From contig MWDO01000002.1 in assembly GCA_002070605.1 (NCBI GenBank), positions 1-40,722 on the forward strand: DNA of 40,722 bases. Reading direction: 5' to 3'. Position 1 is the stretch's first letter, and the number at the start of each line of letters is the position of its first letter. The position numbers and the translations under genes are program-made. This DNA is from Spirochaetes bacterium ADurb.Bin133 (GTDB taxonomy: Bacteria > Spirochaetota > GWE2-31-10 > MWDO01). Below are positions 1 through 9,572 of the stretch, piece after piece. A model generated the notes under the pieces. It ran no database searches. It was not told the DNA's origin and was given only the letters and a program-made list of their open reading frames with translations.

Positions 1-69
1 AACATCATCCATCTATACAGGCTCGAAGCCTATGATGTCGCTTTCGATGTAAGACTGACCGTTGATTAA
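1..69 (+). CDS. Possible 3' end of an unidentified plus-strand gene
   Basis: The first plus frame is open from base 1 to a TAA at 67-69 and would encode the last 22 residues of a protein (ends in RLTVD). The composition is protein-like, and a perfect 7-bp AT hairpin (63-81) starts at the stop, as expected at a gene end. The fragment is too short to identify, and the minus strand is also open here, so this is a weak call. Confidence 0.3.
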   Translation, partial: NIIHLYRLEAYDVAFDVRLTVD

Positions 70-110
70 ATATATTAATCATATGTACGAGCTCGAAGCT
101 CATGCGTCCT
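2..110. repeat. Two related CGA-loop hairpins and an AT hairpin
   Basis: Bases 19-31 fold as AGGCT-CGA-AGCCT and bases 89-101 as GAGCT-CGA-AGCTC. The two outer stem pairs differ between the copies but stay complementary. Around the first copy, ACATCAT (2-8) also pairs with ATGATGT (32-38). Between them lies TGATTAA-N5-TTAATCA (63-81). The tail ATGCGTCC after the second hairpin resembles the dispersed CATATGCGTC repeats of this window. Function unknown. Confidence 0.4.
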
Positions 111-186
111 AACAATCTTTCATCGTACTTAACCAAACTTGGTTCAATTATAACCGCTTTAGCAGATTTAATCAATACTTTTACCT

Positions 187-210
187 TAGCTCCATATGTG
201 TCAATTTATT
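187..210 (+). repeat. Dispersed CATATGTGTC repeat copy
   Basis: TAGCTCCATATGTGTC followed by AATTTATT matches the units at 14641-14890 almost base for base. It lies just downstream of the stop codon of the minus-strand kinase gene that ends at 230, so it is in a non-coding 3' flank. Confidence 0.7.
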
Positions 211-229
211 ATTTATCAGGGAGCATATT

Positions 230-1399
230 TTACGCCTTAGGAAGCAATATCTCAAATCTCGTGCCGGCGTCTTTTCTACTGAACACTTTTATCAACCCGT
301 TGTGACTCTCAATAATCCCTTTAACGATAGGCATACCCAATCCCGTGCCTTTCTTTTTATTAGTATAAAACGCTTCAAAAATCTTTGATAATTCTACTAT
401 ATTCATGCCGACGCCGTTGTCCTGAATCGTCCATTTTACCCAGTTGTTTTCCGCGACGGTTTTTATGATAATTAATCCCTCTTTTAAGATAGAGTCCGCC
501 GAGTTTGAAACAAGATTATGAAAAACTCTGCTTATTTTTTCAGAATCAATCATCACTAGCGAATCGCACTTCTCGTTAAAAATAATTTTTACGTTCTTTC
601 TTAATAACTCTTCTTTAACGGTATCTACAAGCGTTGATAACAACGAAGAGATATTTATCGGCATTTTGTTAAGGACAATCTCTCCTCTGGAAAACTCCAA
701 CAATTCGGAGGTCATTTTAATTAATCTATCGACTTCGCTCATAATAACGTCGGACGATTTTTGTATCTTTTCATTATTGCCCGAATACATTCTAATTAAT
801 TCGGCGTAAGCTCTGATATTTCCCATTGGGTTTTTTATATCGTGAATTATTAATGAAGCAAATTTGCCTATTACGGAGAGTTTCTCTACCTGAATTAATT
901 CGTTTTGAGTCTTTTTTAGTTTGGCATACGCGGCTTCGAGTTGTTTGTTTCTTTTTTCAAGGTCTTTAATATAGGCGCTGTTGGTCGTTCTTACCGTCGA
1001 ACATATACTTCTGGCTATTTCTAACGACATATCTGAAAATGATCTTAACAATTTTTTAAAGGAGTCTTTATCGAGTCTTAACAACTCTATATTCGTCGTA
1101 GCTCTAATCGTCGCGCTTCGCGGCAATTCGTCAATTACAGCCATTTCTCCAAATACCTCTCCTTCCGATTTGGTTGCAAGAACTTCCTCCTGAGATTCTT
1201 CTCCTTCTTTTACTATCTCAACTTTTCCCTTGACGATAATATAAAAAGCGTCGGCAATCTCATTCTCCTTGATTATCGTCTCTCCCTTTTTAAAAGAAAG
1301 TTCGCGGGAGAGCTCGGCAATTTGCCTCAAATCTTTCTCGGATAAGTTGCTAAAAATAATATTATTTTTCAAAACGTCAATTTTTTCTTCAATTTTCAT
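230..1399 (-). CDS. Cyclic-nucleotide-domain sensor histidine kinase
   Basis: Soluble histidine kinase of 389 residues with no membrane segment. Residues 1-125 form a cyclic nucleotide-binding domain with an intact phosphate-binding cassette (FGEMAVIDELPRSA, residues 83-96, including E85 and R94). A coiled coil (about 142-175) leads into the DHp helix with H186 in IIHDIKNP. The ATPase part has the N-box HNLVSNSAD, DNGVGM and GTGLGM. It would autophosphorylate in response to cAMP, cGMP or another ligand. The start overlaps the 3' end of the upstream membrane kinase gene by 11 bp and has no clear ribosome-binding site, so translational coupling is likely. It is the last gene of the exb/TonB operon. 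No response regulator is present in the window. Confidence 0.9.
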   Translation of the reverse strand: MKIEEKIDVLKNNIIFSNLSEKDLRQIAELSRELSFKKGETIIKENEIADAFYIIVKGKVEIVKEGEESQEEVLATKSEGEVFGEMAVIDELPRSATIRATTNIELLRLDKDSFKKLLRSFSDMSLEIARSICSTVRTTNSAYIKDLEKRNKQLEAAYAKLKKTQNELIQVEKLSVIGKFASLIIHDIKNPMGNIRAYAELIRMYSGNNEKIQKSSDVIMSEVDRLIKMTSELLEFSRGEIVLNKMPINISSLLSTLVDTVKEELLRKNVKIIFNEKCDSLVMIDSEKISRVFHNLVSNSADSILKEGLIIIKTVAENNWVKWTIQDNGVGMNIVELSKIFEAFYTNKKKGTGLGMPIVKGIIESHNGLIKVFSRKDAGTRFEILLPKA

Positions 1400-3125
1400 C
1401 TTTTATATAAGGCAGCGTAAAATAAAAAGTACACCCCTTTCCCCCTACGTTATTTTTTGCCCAAATCGAACCGTTGTGATTCGCTATTATTTGAGAGGCT
1501 ATATAAAGTCCGAGTCCCGTACCGGATTTATTGTCTTCTAGTTTTTTAAACTTATCAAATATCGCTTTTTCTTTACCCTCTTCAATTCCGCTTCCCGTGT
1601 CGGCTACTCCTACTTTTATCACATTCTCCTCCACTCGAGCGCTAATTTTGATCATTCCCTTATCTTCGGTAAATTTAAAAGCGTTCGAGAGTAAATTTGA
1701 TAAAACGTGTTCTATTTTCTCTTTATTGCCGTTAACAAGCGGTAAAGGCGTCTGAACGTCCCAAACGAAGTCAATCGTCGATTCTTTCGCCTGAACTTCA
1801 TATATAGTATAAAAATATTCCAAAATCGGTAAAATGTCAATTGGAGAGTATTGAGTTTTGTACAAATTTTCTTCTTCCCTTATAGAAACCAAAAAATCGT
1901 TTAACATTTTTGTCAGTCTTTCAGTTTCTCTGACAATTTTTTTTACAAAATCTTTCTTCTTATCTTCCGAAAAATTGGGATATTGTAAAATCATCGTCGC
2001 ATATCCGTTTATAACGGTCAAAGGATTTTTTATATCGTGAACTATCGTATAAAAAAGATCGGTTTTTTGGTTGTTATATTCTCTTAACTTTTCAAGGGCT
2101 TCTTTTAAACTTTTTGTTCTTTCGAAAATTTTAATCTCTAAATTTTGATTAATCGAATTAATTTGCTCTTCGTTTATTTTCAAGAAGGACGAAACTTCGT
2201 TTATTTTGTTTGCAAGATCGCCGATTTCATTATCGTTTAGTATTTCCAACTTATCGTCGTAATTGCCTTTAGAAATCTTCCCGACGCTATCAATTATCAA
2301 ACCGAGCGGAACGACTAACTTATTATTCATTAAAATGAAAAACGCGCCGGTCGATATTATCCAAAGCAAAACTACAACCGCCGCTATAAATTTTATCCTA
2401 TCAAACCTAACGCTATACATTTTCTTCGGCGCTTCAACCTCAATTTTATATTTATCCGCGCCTTGCAGTATCCTAAATTTGCTTATGAAATAGAAAGAGT
2501 TCTCTTTGTCTTTAGGATTAAATATTTTTTTTGTATTAAATACCGTTTTGCCGCTTTCCGTATCTATTACTTTAAAATTTATCCCCATTAAACTGGGACT
2601 TTCAAGACAGTTTTTATTAATAACGATCTTTGCGTAAATATAATAAATACTATTTCCCGCAGAGCTTACCGGAAACACGTAATTAAAATATATGAGACTG
2701 TCAAAAAAATATATTTCATCGAGAGCTTTTTGAACGCCTACAAATCTATTGTTATCGTCGTCGATAGTCTTACAAAGAATCTCCGTTTTCCCATTTATTA
2801 TCGTATACAAAACGAAACCGTTAATTTCGAGTTTTTTTGAAGACTCTTCAAAATATTTTTTAATTCCGCCCCAATCTTTATTTTGTAATTTTTTTAAAAA
2901 TCCCGAATGATACAACATAGAATTTATCTTGTCAAAACCTTCGTATTTTTTTTGATTTATCGCCTTCTCAAAATAGGTCAAACTATTATTAATAATTTTC
3001 TTATTATTTAAATTCTCTTCATATTTGAATAATATCGTTAGCACAACGCCTATAATTAAAGTCGGAATATAAAAAAACAGTATAGAGTATAAAAATATTT
3101 TCGAAGCAATTCTTTTATTATTCAT
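1389..3125 (-). CDS. Membrane sensor histidine kinase with HAMP domain
   Basis: Sensor kinase of 578 residues. Transmembrane helix 1 lies at about 9-32. An external sensor region spans about 33-243, with no family recognised by eye. Transmembrane helix 2 lies at about 246-267, followed by HAMP (about 268-320) and a coiled coil. The DHp domain has H363 in FYTIVHDIKNP, and the HATPase domain has N477/N481 in SNLLSNAFKF, DTGSGI (509-514) and GTGLGL (535-540). All catalytic boxes are intact. It starts 8 bp after the TonB-like gene and overlaps the next kinase, so it belongs to the same operon. The presence of two kinases and no receiver-domain protein suggests that the partner is encoded elsewhere. 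Confidence 0.9.
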   Translation of the reverse strand: MNNKRIASKIFLYSILFFYIPTLIIGVVLTILFKYEENLNNKKIINNSLTYFEKAINQKKYEGFDKINSMLYHSGFLKKLQNKDWGGIKKYFEESSKKLEINGFVLYTIINGKTEILCKTIDDDNNRFVGVQKALDEIYFFDSLIYFNYVFPVSSAGNSIYYIYAKIVINKNCLESPSLMGINFKVIDTESGKTVFNTKKIFNPKDKENSFYFISKFRILQGADKYKIEVEAPKKMYSVRFDRIKFIAAVVVLLWIISTGAFFILMNNKLVVPLGLIIDSVGKISKGNYDDKLEILNDNEIGDLANKINEVSSFLKINEEQINSINQNLEIKIFERTKSLKEALEKLREYNNQKTDLFYTIVHDIKNPLTVINGYATMILQYPNFSEDKKKDFVKKIVRETERLTKMLNDFLVSIREEENLYKTQYSPIDILPILEYFYTIYEVQAKESTIDFVWDVQTPLPLVNGNKEKIEHVLSNLLSNAFKFTEDKGMIKISARVEENVIKVGVADTGSGIEEGKEKAIFDKFKKLEDNKSGTGLGLYIASQIIANHNGSIWAKNNVGGKGCTFYFTLPYIKDEN

Positions 3126-3133
3126 ATATTTAC

Positions 3134-4072
3134 TTAATAACCAATGGAAATTTGAATTATCCCGATAGATTTTACGTTGGATTGTATAAATTTGTAATTT
3201 CTTTTGAATTGTTCAATAATATCAATGTCCCAATAGGCGTTGCCGGTAGATTCCAATACTTTTACGCCGCCGATCAAGCCGTTTTCAAAAACTTCAAACT
3301 CTATCGTTATCTCCGTTTTCAAGCCTAAAAGGGCGATCTCCTCCGGCGGGTTTATACTATCCGATTTTGTAACCGCTCTAACCATATTTCCTTTCCACTT
3401 GATGTTATTATCTCCGTAGACTTCGGCGGCGCTATTGTCGCCGGCTTTGTCGCCGTTCCCGCTTATATTTATGTTATCCAATAAATTTTCAAGATCGCCT
3501 TTTTCAGCCGCGCCGTCGCTAAAACTATTAGATTTTTTAGTACTCGTATCGTTGGCGGCAAATTCGCTCTTAATTTGCTCTCTCTTCAAATTTTCGTTTT
3601 CAAAATATTTATCAAACAAATTTTCATCTTTTATAGGAACCGTCTCTTTATTTTTAGTTATATTTTCGGTTACAACCTCATCGGTTTTGGCGTTTTCGTC
3701 GGTCGCCGCTTTTTCCGTAATATTATCGGTTTCGACGACGTTTGAAGAGGTTATTTCGTTTTTATTCTCGGTTTTAATCGCCTCTTTCTTTTCTTTTTCA
3801 ATTCTTTTCAGCATTTTTTTTGATTCTTCTCTACTTTTGTCAAGAATCTTCCGTTTTTTTGAGTCGTCGAGTTTGTTAAACTCTTCCATTACTTTATCGT
3901 GAAGTTTTACCGTTACTACGACAACCTCGTCCTTTTTTTTAGTATAGTCGAAAATATTAGAGAAAAAAATTATTAACAACAGTAAAATGTGAAAGCTTAC
4001 CGAGAATAAAACAGCGTATTGAAGTCTTTTTCTCTCCTCTCTTTTTTCAATAGGATTAACTTCGTCGTTCAT
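3134..4072 (-). CDS. TonB-like energy transducer
   Basis: 312 residues. A short cytoplasmic N-terminus is followed by one membrane helix (about 20-42), a long charged K/E/N-rich periplasmic linker (about 45-215), and a C-terminal TonB/AgmX-type domain. That domain runs from NPPEEIALLGLKTEITIEF through GLIGGVKVLESTG and ends in ISIGY. In the family this domain contacts outer-membrane or envelope partners, and ExbB/ExbD drive it with the proton gradient. The start has a good AAGGA ribosome-binding site. The gene lies 42 bp after exbD. A TolA or gliding-type transducer is possible instead of a classical TonB, since the linker lacks Pro-Glu/Pro-Lys repeats. Confidence 0.8.
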   Translation of the reverse strand: MNDEVNPIEKREERKRLQYAVLFSVSFHILLLLIIFFSNIFDYTKKKDEVVVVTVKLHDKVMEEFNKLDDSKKRKILDKSREESKKMLKRIEKEKKEAIKTENKNEITSSNVVETDNITEKAATDENAKTDEVVTENITKNKETVPIKDENLFDKYFENENLKREQIKSEFAANDTSTKKSNSFSDGAAEKGDLENLLDNINISGNGDKAGDNSAAEVYGDNNIKWKGNMVRAVTKSDSINPPEEIALLGLKTEITIEFEVFENGLIGGVKVLESTGNAYWDIDIIEQFKRNYKFIQSNVKSIGIIQISIGY

Positions 4073-4114
4073 AAAATCGCTTCCTTTTGGTATAGTCCCG
4101 CCTCGTAAAAATTG

Positions 4115-4528
4115 TTAAAATTTTTTATTGATAGCAAGATCTATACTTTCATACCCTTCTACTCTTAATACGTCCATGACGTCAATAAGAAGTTGATACT
4201 CTATACTTTTATCCCCGTAAATTATTACCGATTTCTTTAACGAATAATTTGTTTTTAGTTCCGTCTGCAATATATTTCGAAAACCGGCAATATCTGTTTT
4301 TTTATCGCCAATCGTAATATTATTTCTACTCAAAACGACAATTTTCAAAGGAACTGAAGATATATTTGTAAGATTTTCGGCTTTCGGCATATCAAGCTCC
4401 ATTCCCGTTATCGTTTTTACCGTCGTCGCCACCATAAAAAATATTATCAATTGAAATACGATGTCTATCATAGGCACCATATCGACAAGAGCTTTAGGTT
4501 TATTTCTTCGCGCAAATTTAATCGACAT
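4115..4528 (-). CDS. exbD: ExbD/TolR-type proton channel subunit
   Basis: 137 residues, the usual length. One membrane helix (about 18-38) carries the essential aspartate D22 in the MVPMIDIVFQLIIFF segment, equivalent to D25 of E. coli ExbD. A small periplasmic domain follows. With ExbB it forms the proton-driven motor that energises the TonB-like protein encoded directly downstream. It starts 3 bp after exbB stops. TolR is the alternative name. The adjoining TonB-type protein and the absence of Pal/TolB favour ExbD. Confidence 0.92.
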   Translation of the reverse strand: MSIKFARRNKPKALVDMVPMIDIVFQLIIFFMVATTVKTITGMELDMPKAENLTNISSVPLKIVVLSRNNITIGDKKTDIAGFRNILQTELKTNYSLKKSVIIYGDKSIEYQLLIDVMDVLRVEGYESIDLAINKKF

Positions 4529-4531
4529 ATT

Positions 4532-5167
4532 TTACCCCTTTAGCGATTTTTTTCTCAAAAGCACTAAAACCAACTCGTTTGCTTGAGTCTCCATTTTCAA
4601 TATCATATTATTCACTTTATTAGTTAAATAATTATAAAAAATCGTAGTAGGAATCGATACGATAAGCCCAAAAGCGGTCGTCAACAACGCCTTGGATATG
4701 CCTCCCGCTAACATCTCCATACTGCCTAGAGCGCTCTTTGAGCCGATTAAACCAAACGCTTCCATATTTCCCTGAACGGTCCCCAGCAATCCCAATAAAG
4801 TAGAGATATTAGCTATAGTTCCTAAAGTAGTTAGAAAACGCTCGAGTTTAGGGATTTCAAGGCTTCCGGCGTCTCTGATAGCCTCTTTGATATATATTTC
4901 GGGATAATCCTTACGTTTTATTCCCGCTTTCATCATATTAGTAACGGGCGACGGCGAATTATCGCATATCGCCAGAGCTTCGTCGTAACGAGCGGCGTTA
5001 ATGGCGGAAGAGAGACGTTCTATGACTTTTTCTTCCTTCTTGGTAATTTTATTGATATACATAAATTTTTCGATTATTATAACGACCGCTACGATACTGC
5101 ATATTAATATACAGCTCATTATGACCGGTCCTCCGTCGATAAAAAGTTTAAATAAATTCGCAAACAT
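4532..5167 (-). CDS. exbB: ExbB/TolQ/MotA-type proton channel
   Basis: 211 residues with three predicted membrane segments: about 10-32, about 112-135 and about 155-180. The conserved channel stretches TLLGLLGTVQGNMEAF and ALLTTAFGLIVSIPTT are present. Together with ExbD it makes the inner-membrane stator that converts proton flow into movement of the TonB-like protein. A strong purine-rich ribosome-binding site (AGGGGGGAA) precedes the ATG. It is the second gene of the operon, 40 bp after the lipoprotein gene. Confidence 0.92.
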   Translation of the reverse strand: MFANLFKLFIDGGPVIMSCILICSIVAVVIIIEKFMYINKITKKEEKVIERLSSAINAARYDEALAICDNSPSPVTNMMKAGIKRKDYPEIYIKEAIRDAGSLEIPKLERFLTTLGTIANISTLLGLLGTVQGNMEAFGLIGSKSALGSMEMLAGGISKALLTTAFGLIVSIPTTIFYNYLTNKVNNMILKMETQANELVLVLLRKKSLKG

Positions 5168-5207
5168 ATTCCGCTATTCCCCCCTAAAAAATATAGTTAT
5201 AAGACTT

Positions 5208-6170
5208 CTAAAATTTCTCCAATTCCTGCAATCCTATTTTTTCGAGCTCTTCCGATCTGTTAAAATAGATGGAAGCCGACTCGTAGTCTCTGATCAACGT
5301 TTTTACCATCCCTATGTTGTAGGCGGCTATGCCTCGCGAAAACGACGGATTCTCCAAATCTGAGTAAATATCTTCCCAAATAATTAGAGCTTCGTCGAAT
5401 CTATTGGTATTAATGTATTTTTGAGCTTTGTAAAATTTTTCGTTAAATCCAAACTTAAAATACACAAGCTCCTTACTGATAGGTTGCAGACGCTTAGAAA
5501 AAAATTCTCTAAAAAATCTCTCGATAATTCCGCTGAACAAGACTTCGTTTTTTATATCTTTTATATTTTTTTTAGCAAAATCTTCCAAACTCGGAATACG
5601 GGAGCTCTTACTTATCGAATCCTCGAGATTGGAATACTCTCTTTGTATGCAACTCTCCCCTTCTATCGAGAAAACGGCGTCGTCGGATAAATCGAGGTTT
5701 TTATAAGTCAGACTATTTCGAGAAATTTTTACGTATATCGAGGCGTCGATAGACTTCCAATAGTTAATATTGTTGTGGAAAACCAAATACTTACCGTTAT
5801 CTTTTTGAACGGGCGGCTTGGAATTTTCTATCCAACCCTCAAATATTTGATAATCAAACTTCTTGATATTAAAGGTCAACTCATGACTGAGTTCGTCGTT
5901 CTTGACATTGGAAATAGTAATTTTAGGGATCTCTAACGCTCTGTTTCTATAAAACTTGACGATATATTTTTCAAATTCCTTACCGAACGTTTTATTCTCG
6001 GTAATTATATTAATATTTTTAACATGATTAAAATCAACGTCGTCAAATTCTAAAAACCTCTCTACCACATACCGCGTTTTGATCGTCAAACATGAAGAGA
6101 AAATAATCGTTATAAATATAAATACGAGCGAAATTAAAAATATTTTTATAAGTCTTTTCGGTATAACCAT
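5208..6170 (-). CDS. Lipoprotein with C-terminal TPR-like helices
   Basis: 320 residues. An N-terminal signal helix ends in a lipobox (FSSC, Cys27), so this should be a lipid-anchored envelope protein. The middle is beta-rich and not recognised with certainty; the pattern is reminiscent of DUF6340 lipoproteins. The last 80 residues look like a tetratricopeptide-type helical pair (NTNRFDEALIIWEDIY and later GIAAYNIGMVKTLIRDYESA). As the first gene of the exbB-exbD-TonB operon it may be an envelope partner of that motor (inference). A TATAAT at 6178-6183 sits close to the start codon, but no good -35 is visible. Confidence 0.7.
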   Translation of the reverse strand: MVIPKRLIKIFLISLVFIFITIIFSSCLTIKTRYVVERFLEFDDVDFNHVKNINIITENKTFGKEFEKYIVKFYRNRALEIPKITISNVKNDELSHELTFNIKKFDYQIFEGWIENSKPPVQKDNGKYLVFHNNINYWKSIDASIYVKISRNSLTYKNLDLSDDAVFSIEGESCIQREYSNLEDSISKSSRIPSLEDFAKKNIKDIKNEVLFSGIIERFFREFFSKRLQPISKELVYFKFGFNEKFYKAQKYINTNRFDEALIIWEDIYSDLENPSFSRGIAAYNIGMVKTLIRDYESASIYFNRSEELEKIGLQELEKF

Positions 6171-6298
6171 AACCTTTATTATATCCCATTTTCTAAGATT
6201 ACGTACATTATCGTAAAATATTTTAGCTATTATATCCGTAATCTAATTCAAATATTCCTTTTCGTCAACAATATTAAAAAGATTTTACATAGAAGAAA

Positions 6299-8101
6299 TT
6301 ATAAATTTCTTCTCCTTTCAACCTCTTTTAATCTAACTTTTCTCAATCTTATCTCTTTTGGAGTAATTTCAACCAATTCGTCGTCGTTAATATAGGTAAT
6401 GCATTTTTCCAACGGCATCAAAGTCGGAGCGGTCAAAATAATATTCTCGTCGGATCCCGAAGCTCTTAAATTCGTCAATTTCTTTGTTTTTCCCGGATTC
6501 ACGACAAGATCGTTACTCCTGTTGTGTTCGCCGATTATCTGCCCTTCGTAGACCCTTATTTGCGGCGGATAGAACAACTTGCCTCTCTCTTGTAAATTGA
6601 AAAGAGCGTATGCTACCGTAGTACACTCCTCCATAGCTATTAATACCCCGTTATTTCTCGATTTAATATCTCCGGCGTATTCGTCAAATTCGAGAAATAC
6701 ATAATTCATCAACCCCATACCTTTGGTTATTGTTAAAAATTCTGACTTAAATCCCAAAAGTCCTCTGGTCGGTATTTTGTGTCTCAACCTGATAAAACCG
6801 ACGTCTTTCTCCATGTCGATATATTGCCCTTTTCTTTTGCCTAGCGCTTCGATTACGGCTCCCATAGATTCTTCTTCTATATCCACAACCAACTCTTCGT
6901 AAGGCTCCAAAATTTTACCGGATTCGTTCTTTAGTATTACTTCCGGTCTTGTTACCTGAAATTCATACCCCTCTCTCCTCATCTTTTCAATCAGTATTGA
7001 TAAATGAAGTTCGCCTCTGCCGGATACTTTATAGCCCACCGCGTCTTTAAGTTCTTCGACAACCAGCGCGACGTCGGATAACGTTTCTCTGAAGAGTCTT
7101 TCTCTCAAGTGTCGGGACGTAACAAATTTTCCGTCGCGGCCTGCAAAAGGGGAGTCGTTCGGTATAAAATTCATAGATATAGTCGGCGGATCGACCTTAA
7201 TTGTCGGCAGGGGAATAGGATTATCTCTATCGGTAACGGTCTCTCCGATCATTATATCTTCAACTCCCGCGACGGCTATTATCTCTCCAACCGAAGCCGT
7301 ATCAGCCTCGATCATAGAATTTGCGTTAAATTTATAAATCTTGGAGATCCTGACGTCGGTTAAATTTTTATCGTAATTTGATACCGCCGCCTCCTGATTT
7401 ACCGAAAGTTTTCCCGACGTAATCTTCCCGATAGCGAGTCTTCCAAGATACGGGGAATAGCTAATCGAACTGACTAAAAGCTGAAGAGGCGCTTTTACCT
7501 CCCCTTTCGGCGAAGGTATATAATTTACGATCTCGTCGTATAGCGGATTCATATTAACCGGGTCGTCGGCTAAATTCTTTTTTGCGTAGCCGTCTTTACC
7601 GGAGGCGTAAATTATCGGAAAGTCCAACAAATCGTATGGAGCGTTAAGTTTGAAAAAGAGCTCTATTATCTGTTCGCGAACCCATTCGCATCTGGCGTTT
7701 GGTTTATCAATTTTGTTGACGACGACGATAGTTCTCAAATTCAGAGCTAGCGCTTTTTTTAGAACGTAAAAAGTTTGAGGCATCGGACCTTCGGCGGCGT
7801 CGACTAACAACAAAGCGCCGTCGACCATATTCAATATTCTCTCGACCTGACCGCTAAAATCCGCGTGTCCGGGGGTATCGATAATATTTATAAAATAATC
7901 CTTATATTTAAAAGAGCCATTTTTGGACGTTATTGTGATGCCTCTTTCTCTCTCTAACTCGCCCGAATCCATAACTCTCTCTTCTATTTGCCGGTTATCT
8001 CTAAACATTCCGCTTTGTTTAAACATTTTATCGACTAAAGTGGTCTTACCGTGATCTACGTGAGCGATAATAGCGACGTTTCTAATTTTTTCAACATTCA
8101 T
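6299..8101 (-). CDS. typA: Translational GTPase TypA/BipA
   Basis: 600 residues, the normal length. The GTPase domain has P-loop AHVDHGKTT (13-21), the RGITI switch I, DTPGH and NKID. EF-Tu-like domain 2, an EF-G-like domain and the TypA-specific C-terminal domain follow (VNPGKTKKLTNLRASG is typical). The protein acts on 50S assembly and stress-related translation. The ATG follows GAAGGGAATAT. A 9-bp hairpin (6291-6313) overlaps the stop codon and may act as a weak terminator. The gene lies 112 bp after hslU and may or may not share its promoter. Confidence 0.97.
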   Translation of the reverse strand: MNVEKIRNVAIIAHVDHGKTTLVDKMFKQSGMFRDNRQIEERVMDSGELERERGITITSKNGSFKYKDYFINIIDTPGHADFSGQVERILNMVDGALLLVDAAEGPMPQTFYVLKKALALNLRTIVVVNKIDKPNARCEWVREQIIELFFKLNAPYDLLDFPIIYASGKDGYAKKNLADDPVNMNPLYDEIVNYIPSPKGEVKAPLQLLVSSISYSPYLGRLAIGKITSGKLSVNQEAAVSNYDKNLTDVRISKIYKFNANSMIEADTASVGEIIAVAGVEDIMIGETVTDRDNPIPLPTIKVDPPTISMNFIPNDSPFAGRDGKFVTSRHLRERLFRETLSDVALVVEELKDAVGYKVSGRGELHLSILIEKMRREGYEFQVTRPEVILKNESGKILEPYEELVVDIEEESMGAVIEALGKRKGQYIDMEKDVGFIRLRHKIPTRGLLGFKSEFLTITKGMGLMNYVFLEFDEYAGDIKSRNNGVLIAMEECTTVAYALFNLQERGKLFYPPQIRVYEGQIIGEHNRSNDLVVNPGKTKKLTNLRASGSDENIILTAPTLMPLEKCITYINDDELVEITPKEIRLRKVRLKEVERRRNL

Positions 8102-8213
8102 ATATTCCCTTCTTTGTTAATGCGCTTAATCTCTTTTTTCTGAAATATTTTACAAATCGTAGAAATAATTTTAAATATGATCTTTTACAGATATGTCTAA
8201 CTTCCGATTACGA

Positions 8214-9572
8214 CTATAAAATATATTTTGATAAATCTCGATTTTCAATAATATTTTTTAAAGCGTTATTGACAAATTCTTTGTTTACCTCTACAGATTT
8301 CTCTTCCATTTCCGGAGCGTTAAAACTTACGTCTTCTAACAACTTTTCCATTATAGTGTGAAGTCTTCTAGCGCCGATATTTTCCATTTCTCCGTTGACG
8401 GTATTCGCATATTCCGCTAGCAAATCGATCGCGTCTTCGGTAAACGTCAACTCAACCCCTTCCGTTCTCAGAAGTTCTTTGTACTGCAAAATCAAAGCGT
8501 TCTTTGGAGTAGTCAATATTGCCACAAAGTCGTCTTTCGATAAACTCTGCAATTCGACTCTAATAGGGAATCTTCCTTGAAGTTCCGGTATCAAATCGGA
8601 CGGTTTACTCATATTAAAAGCGCCCGCCGCTATAAAAAGTATATGATCGGTTTTGACCGGTCCGTATTTTGTATTTACCTGAGAACCTTCCACTATAGGA
8701 AGCAGATCTCTTTGCACTCCTTCTCTCGATACTTCCGCTCCGCTGGAATTTCTCGATTTAACGGCGACCTTGTCTATCTCGTCTATAAATATAATTCCCT
8801 CGTTCTCAACTCTAAAAAGAGCGGTTTCGATTACTTTGTCCATATCCAACAGCTTCTCTATCTCCTGGTCGAGAATGATTTTTTTTGCTTGAGCTACGGT
8901 TACTCTTTTCTTTTTCTGTCTTCCTCCGCCAAATATTCCGCCTAAATCGCTCATATTTATCCCCATACCCTCGAGACCCGTTCCGGAAAATATTTCTACC
9001 ATCGGGCTGGCGTTTGTCGTCGTAGTAATTTCAATAAACCTATCGTCAAGTTTGCCTTCGTCAAGCAAATAAGCCATTTTATCTTTCGTATCGCTATAAT
9101 CCGGCATATTCATCGCCTCTTTTTTTAAAGCGGTTTTCGTTTCCGGAAGAAGACTTTTTAATATAATTTCTCTGGTTCTTCTTTCGCCTTCCGATATAAC
9201 GGACTCTCTCAATTCGCCCTTAACCATGTTAACCGCGACGTTTAACAGATCTCTTACCATGCTCTCGACGTCCCGCCCGACGTATCCGACTTCGGTATAT
9301 TTTGTCGCCTCCACCTTAACGAACGGAGCTTTACAAAGTTTTGCAAGCCTTCTGGCAATTTCAGTTTTTCCGACGCCCGTCGGTCCAATCATAATAATAT
9401 TTTTTGGGGCTATCTCGTCCCTCATCGCCTCGGACAACTGTTTCCTTCTGGTTCTATTTCTAAGAGCTATCGCGACCGCCTTTTTTGCATCCTTCTGTCC
9501 AATAATATATTTATCAAGCTCTTCAACTATCTTACGAGGAGTCAAATCGTCAATATCTTTTAATAACGTCAT
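8214..9572 (-). CDS. hslU: HslU, ATPase subunit of the HslUV protease
   Basis: 452 residues, typical. This is an AAA+ unfoldase with Walker A GPTGVGKT (63-70), the pore motif [14 protein letters not shown], an inserted I-domain (about 110-240) and Walker [11 protein letters not shown]. The C-terminus SKYIL corresponds to the tail that inserts into HslV and activates it. The ATG overlaps the hslV stop by 4 bp, giving translational coupling. The complex degrades misfolded and regulatory proteins in the cytoplasm. Confidence 0.98.
   Translation of the reverse strand: MTLLKDIDDLTPRKIVEELDKYIIGQKDAKKAVAIALRNRTRRKQLSEAMRDEIAPKNIIMIGPTGVGKTEIARRLAKLCKAPFVKVEATKYTEVGYVGRDVESMVRDLLNVAVNMVKGELRESVISEGERRTREIILKSLLPETKTALKKEAMNMPDYSDTKDKMAYLLDEGKLDDRFIEITTTTNASPMVEIFSGTGLEGMGINMSDLGGIFGGGRQKKKRVTVAQAKKIILDQEIEKLLDMDKVIETALFRVENEGIIFIDEIDKVAVKSRNSSGAEVSREGVQRDLLPIVEGSQVNTKYGPVKTDHILFIAAGAFNMSKPSDLIPELQGRFPIRVELQSLSKDDFVAILTTPKNALILQYKELLRTEGVELTFTEDAIDLLAEYANTVNGEMENIGARRLHTIMEKLLEDVSFNAPEMEEKSVEVNKEFVNNALKNIIENRDLSKYIL

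Noticed and set aside
139-160. tRNA T-arm-like sequence (GGTTCAATT)
   Set aside because: No acceptor, D or anticodon arms fit around it; no tRNA gene was found anywhere in the window.
102-305. 67-codon plus-strand gene at the left end
   Set aside because: It crosses a dispersed repeat and overlaps the 3' end of the kinase gene on the other strand; no ribosome-binding site.
6178-6234. Two TATAAT boxes upstream of the exb operon as a firm promoter
   Set aside because: Neither has a -35 box at acceptable spacing; the true promoter cannot be chosen by eye.
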